From NCBI GenBank assembly GCA_022773395.1, contig JALFBL010000010.1:22181-86180 (forward strand): a stretch of DNA of 64,000 nucleotides. The letters run 5' to 3'. Below, piece by piece: positions 35,009 through 42,323 of the stretch (the stretch's first letter is position 1; the number at the start of each line of letters is the position of its first letter). Origin of the DNA: Prevotella sp. (GTDB taxonomy: Bacteria; Bacteroidota; Bacteroidia; Bacteroidales; Bacteroidaceae). The notes under the pieces are model-generated. The model made no database searches, was not told the DNA's origin, and worked only from the letters and a program-made list of their open reading frames with translations. Both the position numbers and the translations under genes were made by a program.

Positions 35009-35209
35009 CAGCAACTTATCTTGTTTGTACGACAACATGGGAATATGTTGGCGAAGAGAGGAATGAATATGTGCTATGAAATGATAGAAATCAATTGAAG
35101 GAAAACAAAGATATTCTGACTTTTGGAAAACATTCAAACAGACACATAGCCATTGTAGGCTGCAAATGCAAATACTTGTTTAACAATAACAATCTGTAAA
35201 TGTATTAAA

Positions 35210-37069
35210 ATGAAACAACTAATTAACTTTTTGTCCAGCAGGGGCTTATTGCTGCTTGCCATCCTGTCGGCAGGGCAGTTGAGTGCAAAAGCACAAGAGA
35301 CAGATGAAGTGTGTTTAACTTATTCGAGCAGAATTGAAAATCCGCAACCAGGTTCCGGCCAAATTCTTTCAAGAGGAACGAGCGGAGCAGGCATCGAATT
35401 GCAGCCGGTACAAGGACTCGCCGGCGCACGTATCAAAGCCATAGAACCTTGCTTTATCTTTGACAACAAGGACCAGGAGTTGTCGGGCATGGTGTGCGTA
35501 TGGGATTCCGAGACGCGCAAAGTGCTTTACAGCCAAGATGCCGATTTTAAATTTGGATACAACAAAATCATGCTGGACACGCCTTTTCTCATACCAGACA
35601 CACCAATTCTCATAGGAGTGCAACTCACCCTTAACGAAGACACAAAGGTGCTTGGGGCTGATGCTGCCGGTGCACGGTTTACGGGTGGGCGTTACGTCAT
35701 CTTCGGAACATATATATACGACTACACTCTTTACGAAGGGTACTCTAACTGGGCCATGGACGTATGGATTGATCCCAACGGGAAAGACCTGAGCCAGAAC
35801 TTTCCAATTTTGGACATCAGCAGTAGGAATCCGTACATCACAGCCGGCGGAAAGGCTGCCATAACCGTGAAATTGCAAAACCTCAGCACCCAAAAGCTTA
35901 CTGCTGCAAAATGGTCTGTAAGAGGCATAACGGCAGATCCCGTAGAAGGCACGACGAACGGAGAAATGGCGAAAGGAGCCATAGCCTATTTGCAAACGGA
36001 AGTGCCTGTAGAGAGAACCGCCGACATGCAATTTGCCTTGACCGAAATCAATGGAAACACCGTGAAAAATGAAATGCCGGCAAAGCTCGGTGTACTGTAT
36101 TATTCCAAGAGCGGCATGCCTAAACGCGAACATCTTATAGAGCGTTGGGCTGGCGAATGGGCACCCTACATCGGGAAATCGATAGGTGAGACAAAAGATG
36201 CCCAAGATTTCTTCGAGGGAACTGCCCTTAAATTTAACATTTGCCAAATTCACATGCATGAAGGTGCATATACAACAGAAGACGGTGAAGTTTTTGGAAT
36301 GAACGCCTATGGAGGACTGCCCTCAGCAAAGCGCAGTGCCCCCAGACTTTCGCTTAACCGAATGACTTTCGGAACCGACAAGACCGTGACCTACTCTTCC
36401 GAGGGGCGCACTACAAAATTGCTTGACGAGACAGACAAAAACACTTATTCTTTTTATGATTTCAAGGCAAGTCTTAACAAAACGGACAATCCCAATGAGT
36501 TGAAGGCAACAGTTGACATTCAGGAACTTGAAAAAATCTATTTCGACGATGTGGTAGTTACCCTTTCACTGCTCGAAGACAATGTTCCGGTAATCGACCA
36601 GATAATGGCTCCCGATGGCTACAACCATCATCAGGACATCTTTATCAAAACCATCAACGGAGTGAATGGCACACCATTGGCATTCAGCAATGAGAAATTC
36701 AGCCAGACCTACGATATTGTTCTTCCCGAGCCCTTCTCCGGAAATCCTGACAATTTCAAGGTGTTGGTAACTATCGGCCGCCGTCCAGACGCCAAGTCTC
36801 ACATCTGCTCCAAAACCATACTCGATTCTCGCATCCTGAAAGTTTCAAATGCGGGTACCACAGCCATACAAGACGCGGAAAACGGCTTCCGCCCTTCCGT
36901 GAGCGTTGAAAATGGAAACATTAGAATATGGGGCGACTACGACAAGGTGGAGGTATTCAACTCCTGCGGAAGACAAATGACCCAGACACAACTGCCGGAT
37001 GGCCTATACTTGGTGAAAGTGTATCATGAGGGCACAGCTACCATACAAAAAGTTTTGGTAAAGAAGTAG
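35210..37069 (+). CDS. Secreted T9SS protein with a cysteine-free Omp28/thioredoxin-like domain
   Basis: A 619-residue secreted protein with a signal peptide ending LSAKAQ and a C-terminal T9SS tail (YDKVEVFNSCGRQMTQ...KVLVKK). The N-terminal half (about 30-290) is beta-rich and unrecognised. Around residue 305, EHLIERWAGEWAPYIGKSIG aligns with the VIEEYTGTRCGWCPRG opening of the thioredoxin-like domain in the next gene, but both cysteines of the CxxC are missing, so that domain cannot do disulfide chemistry. It is probably a binding paralog. The next gene starts one base after its stop. Confidence 0.82.
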   Translation: MKQLINFLSSRGLLLLAILSAGQLSAKAQETDEVCLTYSSRIENPQPGSGQILSRGTSGAGIELQPVQGLAGARIKAIEPCFIFDNKDQELSGMVCVWDSETRKVLYSQDADFKFGYNKIMLDTPFLIPDTPILIGVQLTLNEDTKVLGADAAGARFTGGRYVIFGTYIYDYTLYEGYSNWAMDVWIDPNGKDLSQNFPILDISSRNPYITAGGKAAITVKLQNLSTQKLTAAKWSVRGITADPVEGTTNGEMAKGAIAYLQTEVPVERTADMQFALTEINGNTVKNEMPAKLGVLYYSKSGMPKREHLIERWAGEWAPYIGKSIGETKDAQDFFEGTALKFNICQIHMHEGAYTTEDGEVFGMNAYGGLPSAKRSAPRLSLNRMTFGTDKTVTYSSEGRTTKLLDETDKNTYSFYDFKASLNKTDNPNELKATVDIQELEKIYFDDVVVTLSLLEDNVPVIDQIMAPDGYNHHQDIFIKTINGVNGTPLAFSNEKFSQTYDIVLPEPFSGNPDNFKVLVTIGRRPDAKSHICSKTILDSRILKVSNAGTTAIQDAENGFRPSVSVENGNIRIWGDYDKVEVFNSCGRQMTQTQLPDGLYLVKVYHEGTATIQKVLVKK

Positions 37070-37070
37070 A

Positions 37071-38108
37071 ATGATGAAGAAAGCAGTATTCATGATCATT
37101 GTCGCTGTGTTAAATTCCGCTGCCTTTGCGCAAACCAAACGCGTAATCGAGGAAGAATACACCGGCACAAGATGCGGATGGTGTCCGAGAGGCACTGTGG
37201 GGATGGAACTGGTACAGGAAAAATATGGAGACCGTGTGATACAGGTGGCTGCCCACTACCCACCGCAAGACGGCACCTCCATGGCAACATTGTCAAAGTG
37301 GTCGGGCTACGAAAATATTATGGCAAGAATTGTGGGAGTACCAACGGCATTCTTGGACAGACGGTTTGACATCGACCCTTACCATGGAAGAAATTCCAAA
37401 GGATTCGGAGCGCCAGAAATGATTGACCAACTGCTGGAACAAAAATGTATTGCAGACATTGATGTTGAAGCAAAATGGACCGACGAGAAGTATCAATGGG
37501 TTGAAATTACATCCAATGTTAAATTCTACGAGAATCTCAACCGGGAATACAGGCTGGCCTATGTCATCACTGCCGACAGCATGTATAAAGATGATGTAGA
37601 TTGGGCGCAATTGAATTATTACTATAATTTGGGAGACGACTCCAGCATAACATCCGACCCGAATCTTGAACCGCTTACGCACGAAAAAAAATACATAAAG
37701 GGACTGAAGTACAACCACGTTCCGGTGGCAGGAGCCGGGGTGGAACTGGGTATGGAAGGTTCACTTCCTCCATCGGTAGCCACCACTGAAAATTATGTAC
37801 ACAGAGTGCAACTTGAGATTCCTGTTTTTGAAACGACAGAAACCAATCCCCACCCCACGGTTATTCCCAAGGAGCATTTGAATGCAATTGCTTTCATTCT
37901 GGATGCCAAGTCAGGATATATTGTGAATGTGAATAAGATGAAAATACCAGCACCGGCCACCACGGGCATCAATGCCCCCTCCACGAAAGAGGTATTCCCG
38001 TCTAAAACGATATATGCGGTTGACGGAAGTCTCAGGCCGAAAGCCATGCGGGGACTGAACATCATTAGGATGGAAGACGGCAGCATGCGGAAAGTTTGGG
38101 TAAAGTAG
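37071..38108 (+). CDS. Omp28-related secreted protein with thioredoxin-like CGWC motif and T9SS tail
   Basis: A 345-residue secreted protein. A signal peptide ending AAFAQ is followed directly by VIEEEYTGTRCGWCPRGTVGMELVQEKYGDRVI, a thioredoxin-like opening with an intact CxxC (CGWC), as in the Omp28-related outer-membrane family of Porphyromonas and Bacteroides. The T9SS tail ends GLNIIRMEDGSMRKVWVK. It could act in redox or as a surface binding protein; the family has no proven role. It is co-transcribed with the larger paralog upstream (1-bp gap) and is followed by a terminator. Confidence 0.87.
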   Translation: MMKKAVFMIIVAVLNSAAFAQTKRVIEEEYTGTRCGWCPRGTVGMELVQEKYGDRVIQVAAHYPPQDGTSMATLSKWSGYENIMARIVGVPTAFLDRRFDIDPYHGRNSKGFGAPEMIDQLLEQKCIADIDVEAKWTDEKYQWVEITSNVKFYENLNREYRLAYVITADSMYKDDVDWAQLNYYYNLGDDSSITSDPNLEPLTHEKKYIKGLKYNHVPVAGAGVELGMEGSLPPSVATTENYVHRVQLEIPVFETTETNPHPTVIPKEHLNAIAFILDAKSGYIVNVNKMKIPAPATTGINAPSTKEVFPSKTIYAVDGSLRPKAMRGLNIIRMEDGSMRKVWVK

Positions 38109-38128
38109 TGTCAAACAGTAAGCTAAAG

Positions 38129-38173
38129 AAAAGAGTTAAGCGCCTGATTATTGGCAGTTTAACTCTTTTTTTT
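38129..38173 (+). terminator. Terminator of the Omp28-like pair
   Basis: Stem AAAAGAGTTAA/TTAACTCTTTT with an 18-nt loop, continuing into a run of eight or more T residues, 20 bp past the stop. Confidence 0.9.
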
Positions 38174-38372
38174 ACACCTGCTTGGTACAATTCCATTTGG
38201 TTCATCGCGTATATCGTTATGGAGATTTTTCAAATCTCTACCTACGCATTTGTCGGACGAACCGAAAAGAGATAACCGCAGCCAACTGATACGCAATTGC
38301 TTCCCTTTCATCTCCATGTGCCAAAATCCAGAAAATCTGTTTTAAACAGTTGCGGTTATTTGAAAAAAGATG

Positions 38373-38380
38373 TATTTTTG
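38373..38380 (+). promoter_or_regulatory. Promoter -7 element of the DKNYY gene
   Basis: TATTTTTG 23 bp before the gene start; only a GTTG at 38349-38352 could serve as -33 box. It sets the start at 38404 rather than at the upstream end of the open frame. Confidence 0.55.
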
Positions 38381-38403
38381 CAACCGTCACTAAGTTTTAC
38401 AAT

Positions 38404-39054
38404 ATGATGAACAGAAAAAGACCGCTTCGCATGTATGCCCTTATACCGGTGTGCACACTTCTATGGATGAGTTCTCCACTAAAAGGCCTGGCACAGAACC
38501 AATCTATGGACTATTTCTATCAAGACGGCATCATGTTTTTTCGAGGATCGCCAATGACCGGAACAGATCCGGCTTCATTCATAGAATTAGGACATGGGTA
38601 TGCCAAAGATCGTTTCAATGTCTATTATAAAGGCAAGGTGTTGGAATATGTTGACCCCTTTTCTTTTCAACTAAAGCGGAATACGTATTCCGAATATGAC
38701 GACGTTCTCCCTTATCCAAATATGGAGAACGTTGAAGGATACAGAATCACGCCAAACGCTGTACTCTTCAACGGAAAGAAAATAAAAGAGGCAAACAGCC
38801 ACAGCTTCAAGATTTTAAATGGCGGATATGCCAAAGACAACTTTCATGTTTATTTTTTGGGAAAGCAAATAGACAATGCCACAACAAACTCTTTTCAGTA
38901 TATTGGAGACGGATATGCAAAAGATTCATTCCGTGTATTTTATCTTGGGAAGGAAATGAAAGATGCAACTCCATTTTCGTTTAAAGTGACAGGAAACGGC
39001 TATGCCGAAGACACATTCCGCACATACTATCGTGGTAGAGAAGTAAGCGATTGA
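38404..39054 (+). CDS. DKNYY-repeat secreted protein
   Basis: A 216-residue protein with a signal peptide ending PLKGLAQ. It contains at least four copies of a repeat of about 30 residues with the core GYAKDxFxVYYxGK (GYAKDRFNVYYKGK, GYAKDNFHVYFLGK, GYAKDSFRVFYLGK, GYAEDTFRTYYRGR), the DKNYY family. These are thought to form small beta modules on exported proteins; no enzymatic role is known. It is a single gene with its own promoter. The protein ends right after the last repeat, so it could be a shortened family member. Confidence 0.85.
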   Translation: MMNRKRPLRMYALIPVCTLLWMSSPLKGLAQNQSMDYFYQDGIMFFRGSPMTGTDPASFIELGHGYAKDRFNVYYKGKVLEYVDPFSFQLKRNTYSEYDDVLPYPNMENVEGYRITPNAVLFNGKKIKEANSHSFKILNGGYAKDNFHVYFLGKQIDNATTNSFQYIGDGYAKDSFRVFYLGKEMKDATPFSFKVTGNGYAEDTFRTYYRGREVSD

Positions 39055-39198
39055 CAGCATAAATAGATATTCAACATTTAATGCGCCCGCTGGCTTGTCT
39101 CATCCGTCAGCCAGCCCTATTACCAACAACCATGCGATGCACAGAGCATAAAGACACAGCCTGCACGCATGGTTGCGGTAAAATAAAGGAAAGGCAGA

Positions 39199-39738
39199 CT
39201 AAATGGTGATGCCCAATTTCACGTAAACCGTGTTGCGCTTGTGTCCGTTCCCATCAGCTTTTTCTTCGTATTTCGTATAGTTGAGACCCACGGCGGGAAT
39301 CAGATTGAGGCGAGACACCTTGATACTGTAGCCCACAGAAAGGTCAAAGTCGAACTTTCCACGATAAATCTTGTCGTTGTTGATGAGAGGAAGACCTGTT
39401 TGAAGATTAACCACTACGTTCTTGGAAGTTGCCAACGGATGATAGCGGAGGTCAAGAAAGGCAGGAACATAACTGAAACTGGGGTTGCTGAAATGGTCAA
39501 TACCAAACCCCAGCCCCACTGATACGTTGTCTGCCAGGTAATATCCTCCCAACACATGAAATGCCATGCCATTGTTGCTGCTGGGCTTGTTGCCGTCGGG
39601 GCCTGTTGTTTTCTTGCCCAATATATAACCGTCGCGAAGTTCCAAACCGCCCCACCAATTACTTTTTTCTTTCTGTTGTGCGCTCACCGCTGTTGTCACG
39701 GCAGCAACAAGCACGAGTGTCATCAAAATTTTCTTCAT
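39199..39738 (-). CDS. Outer-membrane beta-barrel protein
   Basis: A 179-residue protein with a signal peptide ending TTAVSAQ and alternating strands of an eight-stranded barrel (FHVLGGYYLADNVSVGLGFGID, FDFDLSVGYSIKVSRLNLIPAVGLNYTKYEEK), closing with NTVYVKLGITI. It belongs to the broad Bacteroidota small porin-like family. The in-frame ATG at 39768 is ignored because the signal peptide begins at the ATG at 39738. It lies downstream of murI on the same strand, separated by 57 bp, and has no recognisable ligand. Confidence 0.82.
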   Translation of the reverse strand: MKKILMTLVLVAAVTTAVSAQQKEKSNWWGGLELRDGYILGKKTTGPDGNKPSSNNGMAFHVLGGYYLADNVSVGLGFGIDHFSNPSFSYVPAFLDLRYHPLATSKNVVVNLQTGLPLINNDKIYRGKFDFDLSVGYSIKVSRLNLIPAVGLNYTKYEEKADGNGHKRNTVYVKLGITI

Positions 39739-39795
39739 TGCATTTTCTTTTTTTAGTGTTATTGTCATTTTCCCATTCTATGAGGTGGTGTCCCT

Positions 39796-40647
39796 TTATT
39801 CGAGCACCACGTTCTCCACCTCCACTTGCTCACGGAGAAAGAGCAGGGCGCGCTCCTTGAACTTTTCAGGATTCTCGGTGGTGAGATAGTGGCACGACGA
39901 ACCTTTTGTACATTTCCGTTCCATTTCCGGATGCCGTGCCAAATAATCTTTCAGGCTGTTGGCCACATATTCGCCCTGTGGTATCACTTTCACGCCGCAT
40001 GGAACATATTTCACAATCTTGCTCATCAACAACGGATAGTGCGTACATCCCAGAATGACAGAATCGACGGCAGGGTCGCTCTCCAACAGTTGGGCTATAC
40101 GCTTGTGGACAAAATAGTCGGCGCCGGGACTGTCGCCTTCGTTTGCCTCTACAATGGCCGCCCACAGCGGGCACGCCACTCCTGTGACGGAAATGTCGGG
40201 AAATATCTTGTTGATTTCAATGTCGTAACTCCGGCTGTTCACCGTTCCCTCAGTGGCCAACAGACCTATATGCCGACTTTGAGTGATACTGCCTATGCAT
40301 TCTGCCGTAGGGCGGATAATGCCCAGCACCCTGCGTCCCGGGTCTATCTGCGGCAAGTCTTTCTGCTGAATGGTGCGGAGTGCTTTTGCCGAAGCGGTGT
40401 TGCAGGCAAGAATCACCAAGTGGCATCCCATGGAAAAGAGTTTCAGTACAGCCTCACGAGTGAATTTGTACACCACATCGAAAGAGCGCGAACCATAAGG
40501 TGCACGCGCATTGTCTCCCAGATACAGATAATCGTACTGTGGAAGAATCTTCCGCATTTGGCAGAGAATGGTCAAACCACCATAACCGCTGTCAAACACG
40601 CCTATCGGGCCTGGAACGTTCGCAAGGTTCATCATCTGCTTTGGCAT
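39796..40647 (-). CDS. murI: Glutamate racemase
   Basis: A 283-residue cofactor-free racemase that supplies D-glutamate for peptidoglycan. The two catalytic cysteines are in LACNTASAKALR and LGCTHYPLL, and the opening IGVFDSGYGGLTIL is diagnostic. It follows the three skp-like genes, completing the uppS-bamA-skp-murI envelope block. The first ATG is used; an ATG at 40632 is an alternative. Length is slightly above average owing to the C-terminal tail. Confidence 0.96.
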   Translation of the reverse strand: MPKQMMNLANVPGPIGVFDSGYGGLTILCQMRKILPQYDYLYLGDNARAPYGSRSFDVVYKFTREAVLKLFSMGCHLVILACNTASAKALRTIQQKDLPQIDPGRRVLGIIRPTAECIGSITQSRHIGLLATEGTVNSRSYDIEINKIFPDISVTGVACPLWAAIVEANEGDSPGADYFVHKRIAQLLESDPAVDSVILGCTHYPLLMSKIVKYVPCGVKVIPQGEYVANSLKDYLARHPEMERKCTKGSSCHYLTTENPEKFKERALLFLREQVEVENVVLE

Positions 40648-40716
40648 TTGGTTTCTTTAGGGTCAATCGCTGGCTGAACAGGACAAGGGATGGAGCAAAC
40701 GCACCGTCCACACGCT

Positions 40717-41223
40717 CTATTCTGCTGCCAGTGCCTGCCTTACATCGGCAGTTATGTTTTCGCCCATTTCGTTGCTCACGTATGGGCATGCGTTGTTGTC
40801 GGTGTTCAGAATGAAGGCGTAGCCTCTCTCCTTACCCATTCTGACAAGCAGCGAGTTCAACTTTTCTTTCAACGGAAAGAAAGCGTCGCGTTCGGCAGCC
40901 TCCAGCAATTGCTGTGCCTTTTGCTTGAACGCCACGTTTTTCTGCATCATTTCCTGCAATTCCGACTGGCGTTTCCGGCGGATGGCTTCGGCAAAACTGC
41001 GCTGGCCCTCAAGAAAGTCTTCGTATTTTTTGTTGAACTCCGTTTCGGCACGTTTCATTTCCGCATCGTATTGTGCGCGAAGTTCCGACAGATTCCTCTG
41101 TGCAACGGCATACTCGGGCATTGCACGGAATGCCTCGCTGTAGCTGAGATAACCGAACCTGATCTGTGCGCCCGCCAGGAACGGGAGCGCACAGAGCAAG
41201 ATGGATATGAGGATTCTTCTCAT
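40717..41223 (-). CDS. OmpH/Skp-family periplasmic chaperone (copy 3)
   Basis: A 168-residue protein with a signal peptide ending FLAGAQ, followed by the Skp pattern: RFGYLSYSEAFRAMPEYAVAQRNLSELRAQYDAEMKRAETEF and a long charged coiled coil to about residue 120, then a small beta end. Skp trimers hold unfolded outer-membrane proteins for BamA. It starts one base inside the stop of copy 2 (TAATG) and lies 69 bp before murI. It is the most diverged of the three copies in the body strand. Confidence 0.88.
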   Translation of the reverse strand: MRRILISILLCALPFLAGAQIRFGYLSYSEAFRAMPEYAVAQRNLSELRAQYDAEMKRAETEFNKKYEDFLEGQRSFAEAIRRKRQSELQEMMQKNVAFKQKAQQLLEAAERDAFFPLKEKLNSLLVRMGKERGYAFILNTDNNACPYVSNEMGENITADVRQALAAE

Positions 41224-41723
41224 TATTTCAATTTGTTGATTTCAGCCTTCACGTCCGAGGTAACATCCTTGCTCAGTGTGTCGCTGATATAGGGGATGCC
41301 GGCACTCACGTCCATGATGTACACATAACCACCGTTCTTGCCTACATTCTTGATGGCTGTGGTGATTTTGTTCATGATGGGCTGCATTTTCTCAGCCTGC
41401 ATCTTTTGCAGATTCTGCTGGTTGTCCTGGTAGGCCTGCTGATATTTCTGCATCAATTGCTGGAGACTGGCTTCGGTTTCCTGCTGCTTGGTAGCGTTCA
41501 TCGTGCTCTTGGTTTTCTCGTATTCATCGCCCTTGCGCTGAATTTCGTCTTGCATGCCTTTCAATTCGTTTTCATACTGCTTGCCTTGCGCTTCCAACTC
41601 GCCGCGCGCTTTGATGAACTCGGGCATGGACTGCATGATGGACTGAGCGTCAACGTGACCAAACTTCTGTGCGAATGTTGCCAATGGTGCGAACAGCATC
41701 AGCATTAAAAAAACTTTCTTCAT
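41223..41723 (-). CDS. OmpH/Skp-family periplasmic chaperone (copy 2)
   Basis: A 166-residue protein with a signal peptide ending LATFAQ and the Skp opening KFGHVDAQSIMQSMPEFIKARGELEAQGKQYENELKGMQDEI, followed by a glutamine- and lysine-rich coiled coil and the closing beta segment GGYVYIMDVSAGIPYIS. The MPE segment after the first strand is shared by all three copies. Gene order and a one-base overlap with copy 3 indicate one transcript. Confidence 0.9.
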   Translation of the reverse strand: MKKVFLMLMLFAPLATFAQKFGHVDAQSIMQSMPEFIKARGELEAQGKQYENELKGMQDEIQRKGDEYEKTKSTMNATKQQETEASLQQLMQKYQQAYQDNQQNLQKMQAEKMQPIMNKITTAIKNVGKNGGYVYIMDVSAGIPYISDTLSKDVTSDVKAEINKLK

Positions 41724-41763
41724 TTCTACTTTGTTTTATAATATGTTATGTTTGTTACTTGTT

Positions 41764-42276
41764 TCAGTTGGCATAGCCCAACTTGGCCAGCACCTCATTG
41801 CTGATATCTACTTTCGGACTGGCAAAGATAATACCTGCATCGCTCGACCGGTCCAAGACCAAACTATAGCCGCGCATATCAGAAATGTCCTTCACCGCAT
41901 TGTAAATTTCTTCCTGAATAGGTGTCATCAGGCTCTCGCGCTTCTTGAACAACTCCCCCTCTGGGCCGAAATACTTCTTTTTCAGGTCGCTGGCAGCCTT
42001 TTCTTTCTTCATGATGGCTTCCTGCTTGGATTTTTTCTGTTCTTGCGAGAGGAACACCACCTCGTTCTGGTAATTCTTGTAAAGCGTCTGCGCCTCGTTG
42101 TTGAGCGCCTCCACTTCGGCTTGCCATTTTTTTGACACCTGATTCAGCTGCTCGTTGGCACGTTCGTATGCCGGAACGTTTTTCAGTATATATTCCATGT
42201 CGATGAGCGCAAACTTCTGCGCACTGGCACCTGTTGCCACAAGGGCAAAGAGGCATAACATAATGATCTTCTTCAT
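41764..42276 (-). CDS. OmpH/Skp-family periplasmic chaperone (copy 1)
   Basis: A 170-residue protein with a signal peptide ending ATGASAQ, opening KFALIDMEYILKNVPAYERANEQLNQVSKKWQAEVEAL, then a coiled coil (YKNYQNEVVFLSQEQKKSKQEAIMKKEKAASDL) and a closing GYSLVLDRSSDAGIIFASPKVDISNEVL. This is the canonical Bacteroidota Skp directly after bamA (47-bp gap). It probably escorts barrel proteins from Sec to the Bam complex. Confidence 0.92.
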   Translation of the reverse strand: MKKIIMLCLFALVATGASAQKFALIDMEYILKNVPAYERANEQLNQVSKKWQAEVEALNNEAQTLYKNYQNEVVFLSQEQKKSKQEAIMKKEKAASDLKKKYFGPEGELFKKRESLMTPIQEEIYNAVKDISDMRGYSLVLDRSSDAGIIFASPKVDISNEVLAKLGYAN

Positions 42277-42323
42277 AAACTTTCTTATTTAATAATAATA
42301 TTGTCTCTACGACATCCCGTACG

